The position numbers were made by a program, and so were the translations under genes. Positions 1 through 8,490 of a DNA stretch of 64,000 bases are shown here, one piece after another. The stretch lies in assembly GCF_900182635.1 (NCBI RefSeq), contig NZ_FXTD01000001.1, forward strand, positions 62,001 to 126,000. The letters are read 5' to 3'. Below the pieces are notes generated by a model. The model saw only the letters and a program-made list of their open reading frames with translations. It was not told where the DNA came from and did not search any database. The first letter of the stretch is position 1. Every line of letters starts with the position of its first letter. The stretch is from Halorubrum cibi (GTDB lineage: Archaea; Halobacteriota; Halobacteria; Halobacteriales; Haloferacaceae).

Positions 1-692
1 AGTCGGCGGTTGCCCTCGTCGACCTCCCGTTCAGGGACGGGTACGTCTCGAGTATCATCTACGTCTCGCTGTACGTGAGCCTCGTCGCCGTGACTCTGAG
101 CACGCTGTTCAGCGTCCCGGTGGCGATCTTCCTGGGCTTCACCGACTTCCCCGGAAAGGGGCTCGTCAAGTCGGTGATCAACACCGGGATGGGATTTCCG
201 AGCGTGGTCGTCGGACTGATCGTGTTGTTCGCCGTCTCCAATCAGGGGCCGCTCGGGTCGCTGGAGCTGATATTCACGAAGGAGGCGATGATCATGTCGC
301 AGTTCGTGCTCGCGACGCCGCCGATCACCGCCATCAGCCTCGCGGCGATCACGGGCGTGGGCGACGACGTCCGCGACGCCGCACGCGCCCTCGGCGGAAC
401 CCGGATCGACGCGGCGCTCGTCGTCCTCAAGGAGGCGCGCTACGGGATCGCGACCGCGGTTCTGGCGGGGTTCGGCCGCGCCATCAGCGAGGTCGGCTCC
501 GTGCTCATCGTCGGCGGCAACATCACGAGCGCGGACGGGATCTCGAAGACCCGGACGCTGACGACCGCCATCCAGCTCGAGGCCCGACAGGGCCAGTACG
601 AGACGGCGATGGTACTCGGCGCGGTGCTGGTCGCGCTCGTGTTGACGGTCAACGCCGTCGTCGTCCGCTTCGGTGATCGGGGGGTGCGCTGA
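1..692 (+). CDS. tupB: Tungstate/molybdate-type ABC transporter permease (5' truncated by window edge)
   Basis: Inner-membrane permease of an oxyanion importer. The frame is open from base 3 at the window edge, so the N-terminus is missing. Several hydrophobic segments are visible, and the cytoplasmic coupling loop contains [20 protein letters not shown] followed by [11 protein letters not shown], which is characteristic of the TupB/WtpB branch rather than ModB. The stop codon overlaps the ATPase start by one base (TGATG), so the two are co-translated. The substrate-binding protein should lie just upstream, outside the window. A ModE-type regulator two genes downstream supports a tungstate or molybdate substrate; which of the two cannot be told from sequence. 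Confidence 0.88.
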   Translation, partial: SAVALVDLPFRDGYVSSIIYVSLYVSLVAVTLSTLFSVPVAIFLGFTDFPGKGLVKSVINTGMGFPSVVVGLIVLFAVSNQGPLGSLELIFTKEAMIMSQFVLATPPITAISLAAITGVGDDVRDAARALGGTRIDAALVVLKEARYGIATAVLAGFGRAISEVGSVLIVGGNITSADGISKTRTLTTAIQLEARQGQYETAMVLGAVLVALVLTVNAVVVRFGDRGVR

Positions 693-1456
693 TGCTCCGC
701 GCGACCGGCGTCGGCCACTCGTTCGGGAACGAGTGCGTGTTCGAGGACCTCTCGATCGACGTCGAGTCCGGCGAGGTCGTCGCGGTCATCGGGCCCTCCG
801 GCGTCGGGAAGACGACGCTGCTCCGGATGCTCGCGCTCTCTCGCGAGCCCGACGACGGCACCGTGACCTTCGACGGCACCGACGTGTGGAGCCTCGACGA
901 GGCGGAGCGGCTCGCCCTCCGGCGGCGCGTCGGAATGGTGTTTCAGGAGGCGAGCCTCTTCGACGCCCCGGTCGCCCGCAACGTCGAGTACGGGCTCCGG
1001 ATACGCCGGTCGTGGTCGGAACGGCTCCGGGACGAACTCCAGTCGATCGCGGGGTCGAACGGGACCGCCGCCGCCGTCAGCGACGCGCTCGACGTCGTCG
1101 GGATGGCGGGCAAGGCGGACCAGCACGCGGAGTCGCTCTCGGGCGGCGAGGCCCAGCGAGTCTCGTTCGCGCGCGCGATCGCCTACGACCCGGACGTCCT
1201 GCTGCTGGACGAACCCACGTCGGATCTCGACCCGCGGAACACCGCGGTCATCGAGGACGCGATCGACGAGGCGCGGGACCGGGGGATCGGCGTCGTCGTC
1301 GCGACCCACGACATGCACCAGGCCGAGCGGGTCGCGGACCGCGTCGCGGTGCTTCTCGACGGGGGGATCTCGGAGGTCGGCCCGACCGATCGGGTGTTCG
1401 AGGACCCGCGGGATCCGCGGACCCGACGGTTCATCGAGGGTGAACTGGTGTACTGA
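692..1456 (+). CDS. tupC: Tungstate/molybdate-type ABC transporter ATP-binding protein
   Basis: A 254-aa ATPase energising the upstream permease at the cytoplasmic face. It shows Walker A GPSGVGKTT (about residues 33-41), a Q-loop in GMVFQEAS, the signature LSGGEAQRVSFARAIA, Walker B VLLLDEPTSDLD and the switch His in ATHDMHQAE. At 254 aa it is about the size of a single ABC domain with no C-terminal TOBE domain; the TOBE-like domains are instead in the separate regulator at 2275. The start overlaps the permease stop by one base, giving an operon. TupC assignment rests on the permease type and the neighbourhood. Confidence 0.88.
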   Translation: MLRATGVGHSFGNECVFEDLSIDVESGEVVAVIGPSGVGKTTLLRMLALSREPDDGTVTFDGTDVWSLDEAERLALRRRVGMVFQEASLFDAPVARNVEYGLRIRRSWSERLRDELQSIAGSNGTAAAVSDALDVVGMAGKADQHAESLSGGEAQRVSFARAIAYDPDVLLLDEPTSDLDPRNTAVIEDAIDEARDRGIGVVVATHDMHQAERVADRVAVLLDGGISEVGPTDRVFEDPRDPRTRRFIEGELVY

Positions 1457-1565
1457 GGGGGCCGGTCGCGACGTCCGACACGAGCCACGGATACACCGAT
1501 CCGGTCTGAAAATTTCACTGGAACTCTCACAAAACCATTACCCGTGTCGGAGATGTTGTGATGTT

Positions 1566-2159
1566 ATGGGTGACTCAGATACCGGCGGTGAACGGCCGAC
1601 CGTGTTGGTCGTCGACGACGACCCGGAGATGGCCGACCTCTACGCGGAGCTGTTGGCCGAGGAGTACACGACCCGCACGGCATACTCGGGCGAGGAGGCG
1701 CTCGATCCGGACCACTTGGACGCGGACGTCTCGGTCGTACTGCTCGGCCGTCGGATGGAGGGGATCTCCGGGGACGAGGTATTGCGGACGATCCGGGCGC
1801 GTGGCATCGGCTGTCGCGTCGTCATGGTCACGGCGATCAAACCCGACACGGACGTCCTCGATCTCCCCTTCGACGACTACCTCGTCAAACCGGTCACGGG
1901 TGAGATACTCCGCGACGCTGTCTCGCGGATGATCGTCCGGAACTCGTGTGACGAGACGATCCGCGGGATCGTCGCGCTCGCCTCCAAGATGGCGACGCTC
2001 GAGGCCAAGATGACCCTCGAGGAACTGGAGTCGAGCGGCGTGTACGCCGCCCTCGATCGGGAGTTCCGCGACCTCCGGCGAGGCGTCGACATGGGTGACC
2101 CGAACGACGACGTGTACACGGAGTTCACCGCCAAGAAGGTCCAAACGCTCTTCGAGTGA
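1566..2159 (+). CDS. HalX-domain response regulator with degenerate receiver (phosphoacceptor Asp replaced by Gly)
   Basis: A 197-aa protein with an N-terminal receiver domain (about residues 12-125) and a C-terminal HalX domain (helical, about 130-195), a haloarchaeal response-regulator architecture without a DNA-binding domain. The acidic pocket is intact (VVDDDP, D17-D19), as are the switch Thr (T89 in MVTAI) and Lys (K108 in YLVKP). The residue normally phosphorylated is Gly61: the sequence reads VVLLGRRMEG where the family has an Asp. Codon 1746-1748 is GGC, one transition from GAC. No histidine kinase is adjacent. The ATG at 1566 is chosen over an upstream GTG in frame because a TATA-like stretch near 1532-1543 lies about 27 nt before it. 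Confidence 0.85.
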   Translation: MGDSDTGGERPTVLVVDDDPEMADLYAELLAEEYTTRTAYSGEEALDPDHLDADVSVVLLGRRMEGISGDEVLRTIRARGIGCRVVMVTAIKPDTDVLDLPFDDYLVKPVTGEILRDAVSRMIVRNSCDETIRGIVALASKMATLEAKMTLEELESSGVYAALDREFRDLRRGVDMGDPNDDVYTEFTAKKVQTLFE

Positions 2160-2160
2160 G

Positions 2161-2179
2161 CCGCGGTCGTCGACCGCGG
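2161..2179 (+). terminator. Perfect 8-bp hairpin after the HalX regulator
   Basis: CCGCGGTC-GTC-GACCGCGG begins one base after the stop codon. A second short hairpin (CCCGC-CTTC-GCGGG) lies within the next 30 bases. No clear T-tract follows, so it may be an RNA 3'-end stabiliser rather than a classic archaeal terminator. Confidence 0.4.
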
Positions 2180-2274
2180 CCACGAACGGGCCCCCGCCTT
2201 CGCGGGTCCGTCGTCGATCCGCACCCACCGGTCCGTCCGAGGAACTAACCGCCAGCCACGAGTAGCGTTCGCCG

Positions 2275-3021
2275 ATGGACGAAGCGACCGGCCGGGGGCG
2301 CGCGACGCTCGTCGAGGACGACGTCGAGTTCGACGGACGGGACGCCGCGCTGCTCCGCGCGATAGCGCGAACGGGGTCGGTCGCGCGGGCGTCGACCGAT
2401 CTCGGTCGCTCACGCGCACGAGCCCTCTCGCGGATCGAGACGCTCGAATCCGCCTTCGGCGACCTCGTGGAGCGTCACCGGGGCGGAAGCGGCGGCGGGG
2501 GGAGTCGACTGACCGATCGCGGGGGTCGGATCCTCGGGCGCTACGACCGGCTGTCGGCCGCGATCGAGGCGACCGCCGGCGTCCCCGAGACGGTCCTCGC
2601 GGGAACGGTCGAGACGGTCGACGGGGAACTGGCCGAGGTGGAGACGCCGATCGGGGCGGTGTGGGGCCTCCACGACGACCTCGCGGTCGACGACCGCGTT
2701 CAGGTTCGGATCGGCGCGGACGCCGTGACGGTCCGCGCGGCGGGGGACGACGGGGAGCCGACCGCGACGAGCGAGCGGAACCGCCGTCGCGGCCGGGTCG
2801 AGGGCGTCGACCGCGGGGAGACGGTCCACGCGGTCCGGATCCGCGTCGAGGGGGCCGACTGCGGCGAGGCGGTCCACGCCGTCCGGGCGCTTGTCACCGA
2901 CGAGAGCGCCGAACGGCTCGGGATCCGGTCGGGAACGGACGTGTGGATCTCTTGGAAGGCGACCGCGACGCGGCTGGTCGCGGGCGTCGACGCCGGCGAG
3001 CGAGACGCCGCCGACGGATGA
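2275..3021 (+). CDS. ModE-type transcriptional regulator with two TOBE-like domains
   Basis: A 248-aa putative regulator of molybdate/tungstate uptake. The N-terminal LysR-like winged helix (about residues 20-100) contains LLRAIARTGSVARASTDLG, as in ModE. Two TOBE-like ligand-binding segments follow: about 107-152 (GTVETVDGELAEVETPIG) and about 170-238 (GRVEGVDRGETVHAVRIRVE through VWISWKATATRLV). TOBE domains bind molybdate or tungstate in this family. It lies on the same strand as the tup-type transporter but is separated from it by the HalX regulator. Likely role: oxyanion-responsive repressor of the transporter, inferred from domains and neighbours. Confidence 0.82.
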   Translation: MDEATGRGRATLVEDDVEFDGRDAALLRAIARTGSVARASTDLGRSRARALSRIETLESAFGDLVERHRGGSGGGGSRLTDRGGRILGRYDRLSAAIEATAGVPETVLAGTVETVDGELAEVETPIGAVWGLHDDLAVDDRVQVRIGADAVTVRAAGDDGEPTATSERNRRRGRVEGVDRGETVHAVRIRVEGADCGEAVHAVRALVTDESAERLGIRSGTDVWISWKATATRLVAGVDAGERDAADG

Positions 3022-3133
3022 GCAGACACCGACGAGCGAACCGGCGCCGACTGGCGGGTCCACGCCGACCAGTGAGCCGACGCCGACGAGGCAACCCGGT
3101 ACGTTTACCCCGGTCGCCGGCCGCGGGTGGGAC

Positions 3134-3586
3134 ATGAGCCTCAAAGCCACCGTCGCCGCCCCGTTCAAGCGACACGCCGCGGATCGGCTGGGCGAGGGCG
3201 AGTTCGTCGTCGCGCTCTCGCTGGAGCGCGAGTGGTTCTCGCCGGACCAGGCGAAGCGGCTCGTCGACGTGGCCGTGGGGCGCGGGCTCGTCGACGAGGA
3301 GGACGGCGAGCTGGTCGCGCGATTCGATCCCGATGAGGTCGCCGTCCCGGAGGACTTCCGGCCCGACGAGGACGTGTTGCGCGAGCAGTCGACCTTCGAA
3401 ACCGCCCTCGACGCGGTCGTCGACGCCGGCGTCGAGAAGCAACGGGCAGTCGCCGGGATCAACGAGCGTCAGCGCGCGCTCGCGGTGACGATCGAGGCGG
3501 CCGCGGTCCTCTACGCGAAAGAGCAGGGGGCGCGCGTCGACCACCTCGTCGAGGACGTCCGCGCGGAGCTCGCGGAGGCGGAGTGA
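3134..3586 (+). CDS. DUF2240 family protein
   Basis: A 150-aa archaeal conserved protein of unknown function beginning MSLKATVAAPFKRHAADRL. It looks all-helical, with an acidic middle and a helical C-terminus, and no catalytic motif is seen. The ATG at 3134 matches the usual family start and follows a TATA-like GTACGTTTACC about 25-30 nt upstream. Its stop overlaps the ATG of the next gene (TGATG), so the two are co-translated. The upstream frame extension is low-complexity and not coding. Confidence 0.8.
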   Translation: MSLKATVAAPFKRHAADRLGEGEFVVALSLEREWFSPDQAKRLVDVAVGRGLVDEEDGELVARFDPDEVAVPEDFRPDEDVLREQSTFETALDAVVDAGVEKQRAVAGINERQRALAVTIEAAAVLYAKEQGARVDHLVEDVRAELAEAE

Positions 3587-4074
3587 TGGTCGCGGGCCGC
3601 CTGACCGACGGGGTCCGGATCGCCCAACTCTTCGCCTCCGAGGTGACCGGCGACCGCGGCCGCCTCCGAGAGGTCGACGTGACCGACGCCGATCCCGACG
3701 TCGAGCCGACCCCCGACGGCGCGCTGGCGTTTCGATTGGTCGAGGTCGACGCCGGCCGGGACGAGAACGACCGCGACGACGACCCGGGAGCGACCGGCGG
3801 CGACGAAACGGGGGCGACCGCCGGCGAAGACGACGGCGAGAAGCCGAGCGAAGGAGACGCCCTCGCGGACGTGTACGTCCAGCCGGACCGCGCCCGGATC
3901 GAGTTCCGTCGCGCGCCGGAGGCGGTCGCCGACGCCGCCGTCGAGGCGGGCCTGCGCGTCAGGCCGAAGGCGGTCCGCCCGCCGCGGACGCTGGTGTTCC
4001 TCGAGGACGGCACGGACGTGAAACGGGCGCTGCCGGCGTTGGAGACCGTCGTGGAAGGCGGCGATAACGCGTAG
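3586..4074 (+). CDS. Haloarchaeal conserved protein of unknown function, coupled to DUF2240
   Basis: A 162-aa soluble acidic protein with no function I recognise. An N-terminal part (GRLTDGVRIAQLFASEVTG) and a C-terminal part (ARIEFRRAPEAVADAAVEAG, ending VKRALPALETVVEGGDNA) look folded. They are separated by a very acidic, Gly-rich linker at about residues 50-90 that looks disordered. The ATG at 3586 overlaps the DUF2240 stop by one base; an in-frame GTG at 3583 is the alternative. Coupling suggests the two proteins work together. Confidence 0.7.
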   Translation: MVAGRLTDGVRIAQLFASEVTGDRGRLREVDVTDADPDVEPTPDGALAFRLVEVDAGRDENDRDDDPGATGGDETGATAGEDDGEKPSEGDALADVYVQPDRARIEFRRAPEAVADAAVEAGLRVRPKAVRPPRTLVFLEDGTDVKRALPALETVVEGGDNA

Positions 4075-4104
4075 TGTCGCGGAGGGGAGGCCCCCGCGCC
4101 GACC

Positions 4105-6051
4105 TCAGTCCGTCCCGCCGTCGCCCACCGCGACCGGCGTGGACTCCGGCGAGGACCGCTCGCTCGCCGTCGACGACCCCCCGACCTCGAACTTCCGGAG
4201 GAGCCCGCGGAGTCGCTCCGCCCGGTCGCTGAGCGTTCCGGCCTCGGCGGCGGCGGCCGTCATCGCGGAGAGTTGTTCGTCGGCCGCCGCGGAGGCGTCG
4301 TCCGTCTCGTCGGCGGTCGACCGACTGATACCAGCGACCTCCTCGACCATCGCCACCGCCTCCTCCGTGCTCGCCGCCTGATCGTCGGTCGCCTCGGCGA
4401 TCTCGGAGATCCCGTCGTCGGTCTCCTCCGCGTTCTCCGCCACCCGCGTGAACGCGTCGGCGGCGTCGCGGACGGCGTCGGCACCCGTCTCCATGTGCTC
4501 TTCCGCGGTCCGGACCTCGTCGACGGCCGCCTCGGTCCGGGCCTGCGTCCCCGCGATGAGTTCCTCGATGTCGCCCGCGGCCTCCTTCGTCTCCTCGGCC
4601 AGCTGTTTGACCTCGTCGGCGACGACCGCGAAGCCGTCACTCGATCCGGTTCCGGAGCCGCCGCCCGCTCGGGCGGCCTCGATGTTGGCGTTGAGTGCGA
4701 GCAGGTTCGTCTGGTCGGCGATGTCGCCGATCAGGTCGACGATGTCGCCGATGTCGGTCATCCGCTCGTCCAGGTCCCTGACCGTCTCCGCGGTCGAGTC
4801 GATCGCCTCCCGCGACTCTCGGACGCTCTCGATCGCCTCGTCGGCGGTCTCCTCTCCTTCGTCGGCGATCGACGCCGTCTGCCGAGCCGCGTCGGCGACC
4901 GTCTCGGTCGAGGCGGCGACCTCCTCGATCGCCGCGGAGAGGTCGCTCATCTCGCCGGAGACCTCCTCGAGCATCTCGCGTTGATCGTCCGCTCCCGAGG
5001 CGATCTCCGCGATGGATCGGCCCACGTCCTCGCTCAGTTCCTCGGCGGCCTCGACGCCGCTCATCGTCTCCTCGCTCGCCTCAGAGACCTCCTCGGCGAA
5101 CGACTGGACCTCCCGCACGGTGGACTCGAGGTCGTCTATCATCCCGTTGAAGGCGACGCCGATCCGCTCCATCGGCTCGCTCTCGCTCTCGGCGTCGAGC
5201 CGGACCGTGAGGTCGCCGTCGGCCGCCTTCGCCATGGTCGCGCGGTAGTCGTCCGCCTTCGTCTCGAGGTGTCGGTTGAGCCGTTCGACCTCCTCGCGGC
5301 GCTTCTCGGCCTCGGCTTTGGCCGCCTCGACGTCCTGTATCTCGGCTCGCTGCTCGGAGACGAGCTCGAGCTGACGTTGGGCCTCCTCGCGGGACTTCTC
5401 GATCGAGTACCAGTTGACCACGAGCGCGCCCGCGAGCGCCGTGACGAACACCGCGTGGATCCCGCCCCAGACGACGGGGTTCGCGATCGCGGCGGGGTGG
5501 TTGTACACCAGGCTCGCGTCGATCAGGCCGAACAGCCCGTGGCCGGCCGCGACGTACGCCATCCCGAGTCCGAAGGGGAGCCAGTCCTCGTACACTGCGA
5601 CCACCGCGATGAACACGAAGAAGTGGAAGTGCGCCTCGATGTACCCGCCCGAGAGCTTCACGAGCGCCATCGAGATGGTGAGCCCGCTGAACGTCGCGAG
5701 CACGGTCCGAGTTCGGCGGTCGAACCCCGACCACGTCGCGAGCAGCCCGGTCGCGGCGATGACCGCCAGCACCCCGACGAGCATCCACGTCGGCGTGTTC
5801 GGGATCTGCGCCCCGGTGAACGGTTCGGTACCCGAGTACACGCCCAACGCGACTAGAATCGGGATCTGCGCCGCGATCGCGATCTGGATGTTGCGGTGAC
5901 GCGGTCGCCACATCTCCTCGGGCATCGATGTCCCGTCCGGGACGTACCCGAGAACCTCTCTGATCCCGGCGAACGCCCCTGCGGTTCCCCCGCTCGCCCC
6001 GTTCGCTGGATCGCGGCCGCCCGACGGCGATCTGATCGCTGATTCAGTCAT
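4105..6051 (-). CDS. Membrane methyl-accepting taxis transducer, HtrVIII-like
   Basis: A 648-aa chemoreceptor. Residues about 54-215 form six membrane segments. The third and fourth are joined by SGGYIEAHFHFFVFIAVVAV (His141, His143), with His171, His185 and His199 nearby. Such a six-helix, His-rich sensor is reported for the oxygen transducer HtrVIII of Halobacterium, where haem binding was proposed. A HAMP-like region (about 265-320) and a long coiled coil with the signalling tip QTNLLALNANIEAARAG follow. The tip turn carries a Gly/Ser-rich stretch, GGSGTGSSD, about five residues longer than the usual four-residue turn. There are no cognate che genes in the window. Oxygen or redox sensing is inference. 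Confidence 0.85.
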   Translation of the reverse strand: MTESAIRSPSGGRDPANGASGGTAGAFAGIREVLGYVPDGTSMPEEMWRPRHRNIQIAIAAQIPILVALGVYSGTEPFTGAQIPNTPTWMLVGVLAVIAATGLLATWSGFDRRTRTVLATFSGLTISMALVKLSGGYIEAHFHFFVFIAVVAVYEDWLPFGLGMAYVAAGHGLFGLIDASLVYNHPAAIANPVVWGGIHAVFVTALAGALVVNWYSIEKSREEAQRQLELVSEQRAEIQDVEAAKAEAEKRREEVERLNRHLETKADDYRATMAKAADGDLTVRLDAESESEPMERIGVAFNGMIDDLESTVREVQSFAEEVSEASEETMSGVEAAEELSEDVGRSIAEIASGADDQREMLEEVSGEMSDLSAAIEEVAASTETVADAARQTASIADEGEETADEAIESVRESREAIDSTAETVRDLDERMTDIGDIVDLIGDIADQTNLLALNANIEAARAGGGSGTGSSDGFAVVADEVKQLAEETKEAAGDIEELIAGTQARTEAAVDEVRTAEEHMETGADAVRDAADAFTRVAENAEETDDGISEIAEATDDQAASTEEAVAMVEEVAGISRSTADETDDASAAADEQLSAMTAAAAEAGTLSDRAERLRGLLRKFEVGGSSTASERSSPESTPVAVGDGGTD

Positions 6052-6252
6052 GAACGTCGATCGTCGTACCGGATGAAATACTCTCGGCTCCGAATATTAT
6101 CACTGATACTTCCCCATCGGGAGCGACGGCTCCCGTACCGACAGTCGTCGGGGAACACGCCAATACCGCGACCGGCGGTCAATTTCGCTGGTTCATCGAC
6201 GAAGGTCGAACGCGACCGGGTTCGGCTCCGACGGGACCACGCGGGCGACGCC

Positions 6253-6259
6253 TTTTATA
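6253..6259 (+). promoter_or_regulatory. TATA box of nurA
   Basis: TTTTATA is centred 26 nt before the GTG at 6282, which fits a leaderless transcript and decides that start. The preceding 190 bases back to the divergent transducer gene contain its promoter as well and no further gene. Confidence 0.6.
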
Positions 6260-6281
6260 CGAATCCGGACCCAGTACGGGC

Positions 6282-7595
6282 GTGACCCTCGATCCGATCC
6301 ACGTCGAGAACATCGCGCGGCTCGCGTACGGGATCGCGGGCGACGTGGACACGACGGACCACGAGGACCTCGCGGGACGGGTGTGGAACGACTGGCTGAC
6401 CGGACTCCGGCGGGAGGGTCGAACCGTGATCGAGCCTGTCGCCGGCCACGAGCGCCGCCGAGCGCCCATCGACGACGTTGCGCTCGCAGATCGGCCCTTC
6501 GGGACGGTCCACGGGCTCGACTCCGGCACGATCAACCCGACGACGTTCAAGAACGGGCTCGTCGTCGACGTGGCGCACGCGGCGATGGCCGCGGAGCCGA
6601 CCGACCTCGACCTCCACCGCGACCGCACCATCGTCGCGACCGTCCACGCGGGCGACTCGACCGCCGACTTCGACGGGGCGTGGACGAGACGCGACGACGG
6701 CCACACCCGCCAGCGCGTGCTCCACGCGCCGCGGGTGAACCGGTACGCCGAGGGGGTCGTCCACGCGCTCGCGCTCTACCTCGCCGAGGGGACCCACGCG
6801 CTCGACCACGCCGACCGGGTCGAGGAGCTGCTCGTCCTCGACGGCCCGATCTACCCCAAGGAGCTGTTCACCTGGGGGGACCGCGACCCGGAGCTCGGCG
6901 AGCTCGCTCGGGAGGCGAAACCCCAGGCGGTCGTCGAGAAGTACGTCCGGCTCGTCGAGCGGTTCGTCGAGCGCGACGTGCCGCTCACCGGCTTCGTGAA
7001 GAACCCCTCGAGCCGGACGATCGTGCGGACGCTCTCCCGGAAGGGGTTCGAGTCCCCCTGGCCCGACGACACCGCGCTATTCACTCGGCTCCTGGAGCGG
7101 CGGGAGGGAGCGAACGGCGGCGACGGGAGCGGTGCGGACGGGACCGTCGCGAGTGGCGGACGCGACGACGATCGAAGAAGCGACGCCCGCCTCGACGACG
7201 ACCTCACGTTCACCACGTGGTTCCACAGCCGCGGCGGCGCGGACGGGACGATGGCGGCCGACGCCGACGCGCTCGGGATCGACCGCGAACTCGACCCCGA
7301 ACTGTACGAGCCGACGTTCATGGTGTTGTACGACCCGCGGACCGACGTGACCTACAAGCTTGAGGCCCCCTACGCGTTCACTCGCGACGCGGAGACGCGC
7401 GACCGGCTGACCCGGCAGGTGCTCGCGGACGTGGCGACGACGCGGGGGCCGCCCGCGGCGGTCGGGAAGGCGGACGCGCTCGCGCGGATCGACGCGACCG
7501 AGAAGGCCGCCCTGCGCCGGAAGTTCGAGGAGCGGTTCGACAGCGACCAGCAGGCGACCTACGACGACCACCGGTGGGGAAAGGACCGGTACTAG
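6282..7595 (+). CDS. nurA: NurA domain nuclease
   Basis: A 437-aa member of the NurA family, the 5'-3' nuclease that works with HerA and Mre11-Rad50 to resect DNA double-strand breaks. The catalytic motif I is seen as HGLDSGTINPTTF (Asp80), followed by VVDVAHAAM. A conserved C-terminal region includes YKLEAPYAF. An acidic low-complexity insertion lies at about residues 270-300. The gene stands alone, 45 kb from mre11-rad50 in this window, as usual in haloarchaea, and no herA is visible. The GTG start fits the TATA box spacing. Confidence 0.82.
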   Translation: MTLDPIHVENIARLAYGIAGDVDTTDHEDLAGRVWNDWLTGLRREGRTVIEPVAGHERRRAPIDDVALADRPFGTVHGLDSGTINPTTFKNGLVVDVAHAAMAAEPTDLDLHRDRTIVATVHAGDSTADFDGAWTRRDDGHTRQRVLHAPRVNRYAEGVVHALALYLAEGTHALDHADRVEELLVLDGPIYPKELFTWGDRDPELGELAREAKPQAVVEKYVRLVERFVERDVPLTGFVKNPSSRTIVRTLSRKGFESPWPDDTALFTRLLERREGANGGDGSGADGTVASGGRDDDRRSDARLDDDLTFTTWFHSRGGADGTMAADADALGIDRELDPELYEPTFMVLYDPRTDVTYKLEAPYAFTRDAETRDRLTRQVLADVATTRGPPAAVGKADALARIDATEKAALRRKFEERFDSDQQATYDDHRWGKDRY

Positions 7596-7668
7596 ACCGC
7601 TGATCCAGGCGGTCGGCGTGCCTCCGGGTGCTCACCGGAGCAGGGCGAGAGCAGAGCTCTCGCGTGAA

Positions 7669-7687
7669 GCCGGCGCGTAGCGCCGGC
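7669..7687. repeat. Hairpin also found inside the intergenic repeat at 29.3 kb
   Basis: GCCGGCGC-GTA-GCGCCGGC is a perfect 8-bp stem. The surrounding 23 nt (7668-7690) are identical to 29305-29327, which is part of repeat copy B. Just upstream, 7647-7662 holds another small inverted repeat (GAGAG..CTCTC). It sits between the convergent nurA and CPBP genes and could act as a bidirectional 3'-end structure. Confidence 0.6.
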
Positions 7688-7736
7688 GACGCCACCGCAC
7701 CGGGAGAGATCGTTCGCAGAACAGCCGAACTCGACC

Positions 7737-8465
7737 TCAGAGCGCGTTCGCGAGCAACACCGCGTAGATCGCGGCGTTGTACACGCCGTGGGCGAGTCCC
7801 GGAACCAGTACGTTCTCGGTCCGCTCGTAGAGGACGCCGAGCACGCACCCCAACACGACGACGACCCCGACGTACGCCCACTGCTCGGCGCGGGTCCCCT
7901 GGATCCCCGAGAGGTGAACCAGCCCGAAGAGCGCGCTCGCGATCAGGATCGCCGGGGCGGCGTCGAACGCCCGCCGGAGTCCGCCCTGAACGACCCCGCG
8001 GAACAGGATTTCCTCGACCGGGCCGACGACGAGAAGCGAGACGGCGACCATCGCGAGGTAGTAGCCGACCGGGTCGCCGGCGGGGACGACCGCCTGGTTC
8101 TGTCCGGTCGAGAGCCCGACCTGTCGGAGGGTGAAAAGCGCGCCGTACTGGAGCGCCAAGAGGGCGACCCCCGCGCCGACGACGATCCCGACCTCCCGGA
8201 GCGACGGCCGTGCGACCCGGAGGAGGTCCCGCTGGTCGGTGAACACGAGATAGCCGCCAACGGCGGCGAGGAAGCCCGCGAACTGGCCGAGCGTCCGGAG
8301 CAACTGCCACCCGTTTCCGCCGTCGGCGACGAGCCCGATCCGGACCGCGAGGTCCGCGACCGGCGTGGCGATCGCACTCGCGACGACGAGCGCGAACACG
8401 ATCGCGAAGGCCGCACTCGCGACGCGGACGACCCGGTCCAGCGCCGGGGGGAGGTTCTCCGTCAT
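7737..8465 (-). CDS. CPBP family intramembrane glutamic-type protease
   Basis: A 242-aa polytopic membrane protein with about seven to eight hydrophobic segments. It contains the three CPBP (Rce1/Abi) motifs in order: EEILFRG (catalytic Glu pair), FGLVHLSG and HGVYNAAIY. Family members cleave within membranes or act in bacteriocin immunity-like roles; the substrate here is unknown. The ATG at 8465 is chosen; the open frame upstream overlaps the pgi gene and is not coding. It lies 25 bp downstream of pgi on the same strand and may be transcribed with it. Confidence 0.83.
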   Translation of the reverse strand: MTENLPPALDRVVRVASAAFAIVFALVVASAIATPVADLAVRIGLVADGGNGWQLLRTLGQFAGFLAAVGGYLVFTDQRDLLRVARPSLREVGIVVGAGVALLALQYGALFTLRQVGLSTGQNQAVVPAGDPVGYYLAMVAVSLLVVGPVEEILFRGVVQGGLRRAFDAAPAILIASALFGLVHLSGIQGTRAEQWAYVGVVVVLGCVLGVLYERTENVLVPGLAHGVYNAAIYAVLLANAL

Positions 8466-8490
8466 CGCCGGAGGTACGCGACCCGCGGTG

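Noticed and set aside
3010-3110. Thr/Pro-rich repeat-like coding stretch before the DUF2240 gene
   Set aside because: The DUF2240 start at 3134 is the conserved one, and the stretch overlaps the end of the ModE-type gene in another frame.
4273-5856. A 527-aa open frame on the plus strand
   Set aside because: It is fully antisense to the taxis transducer and has the Arg/Val/Asp-rich composition of reverse-complement shadows in high-GC genes.
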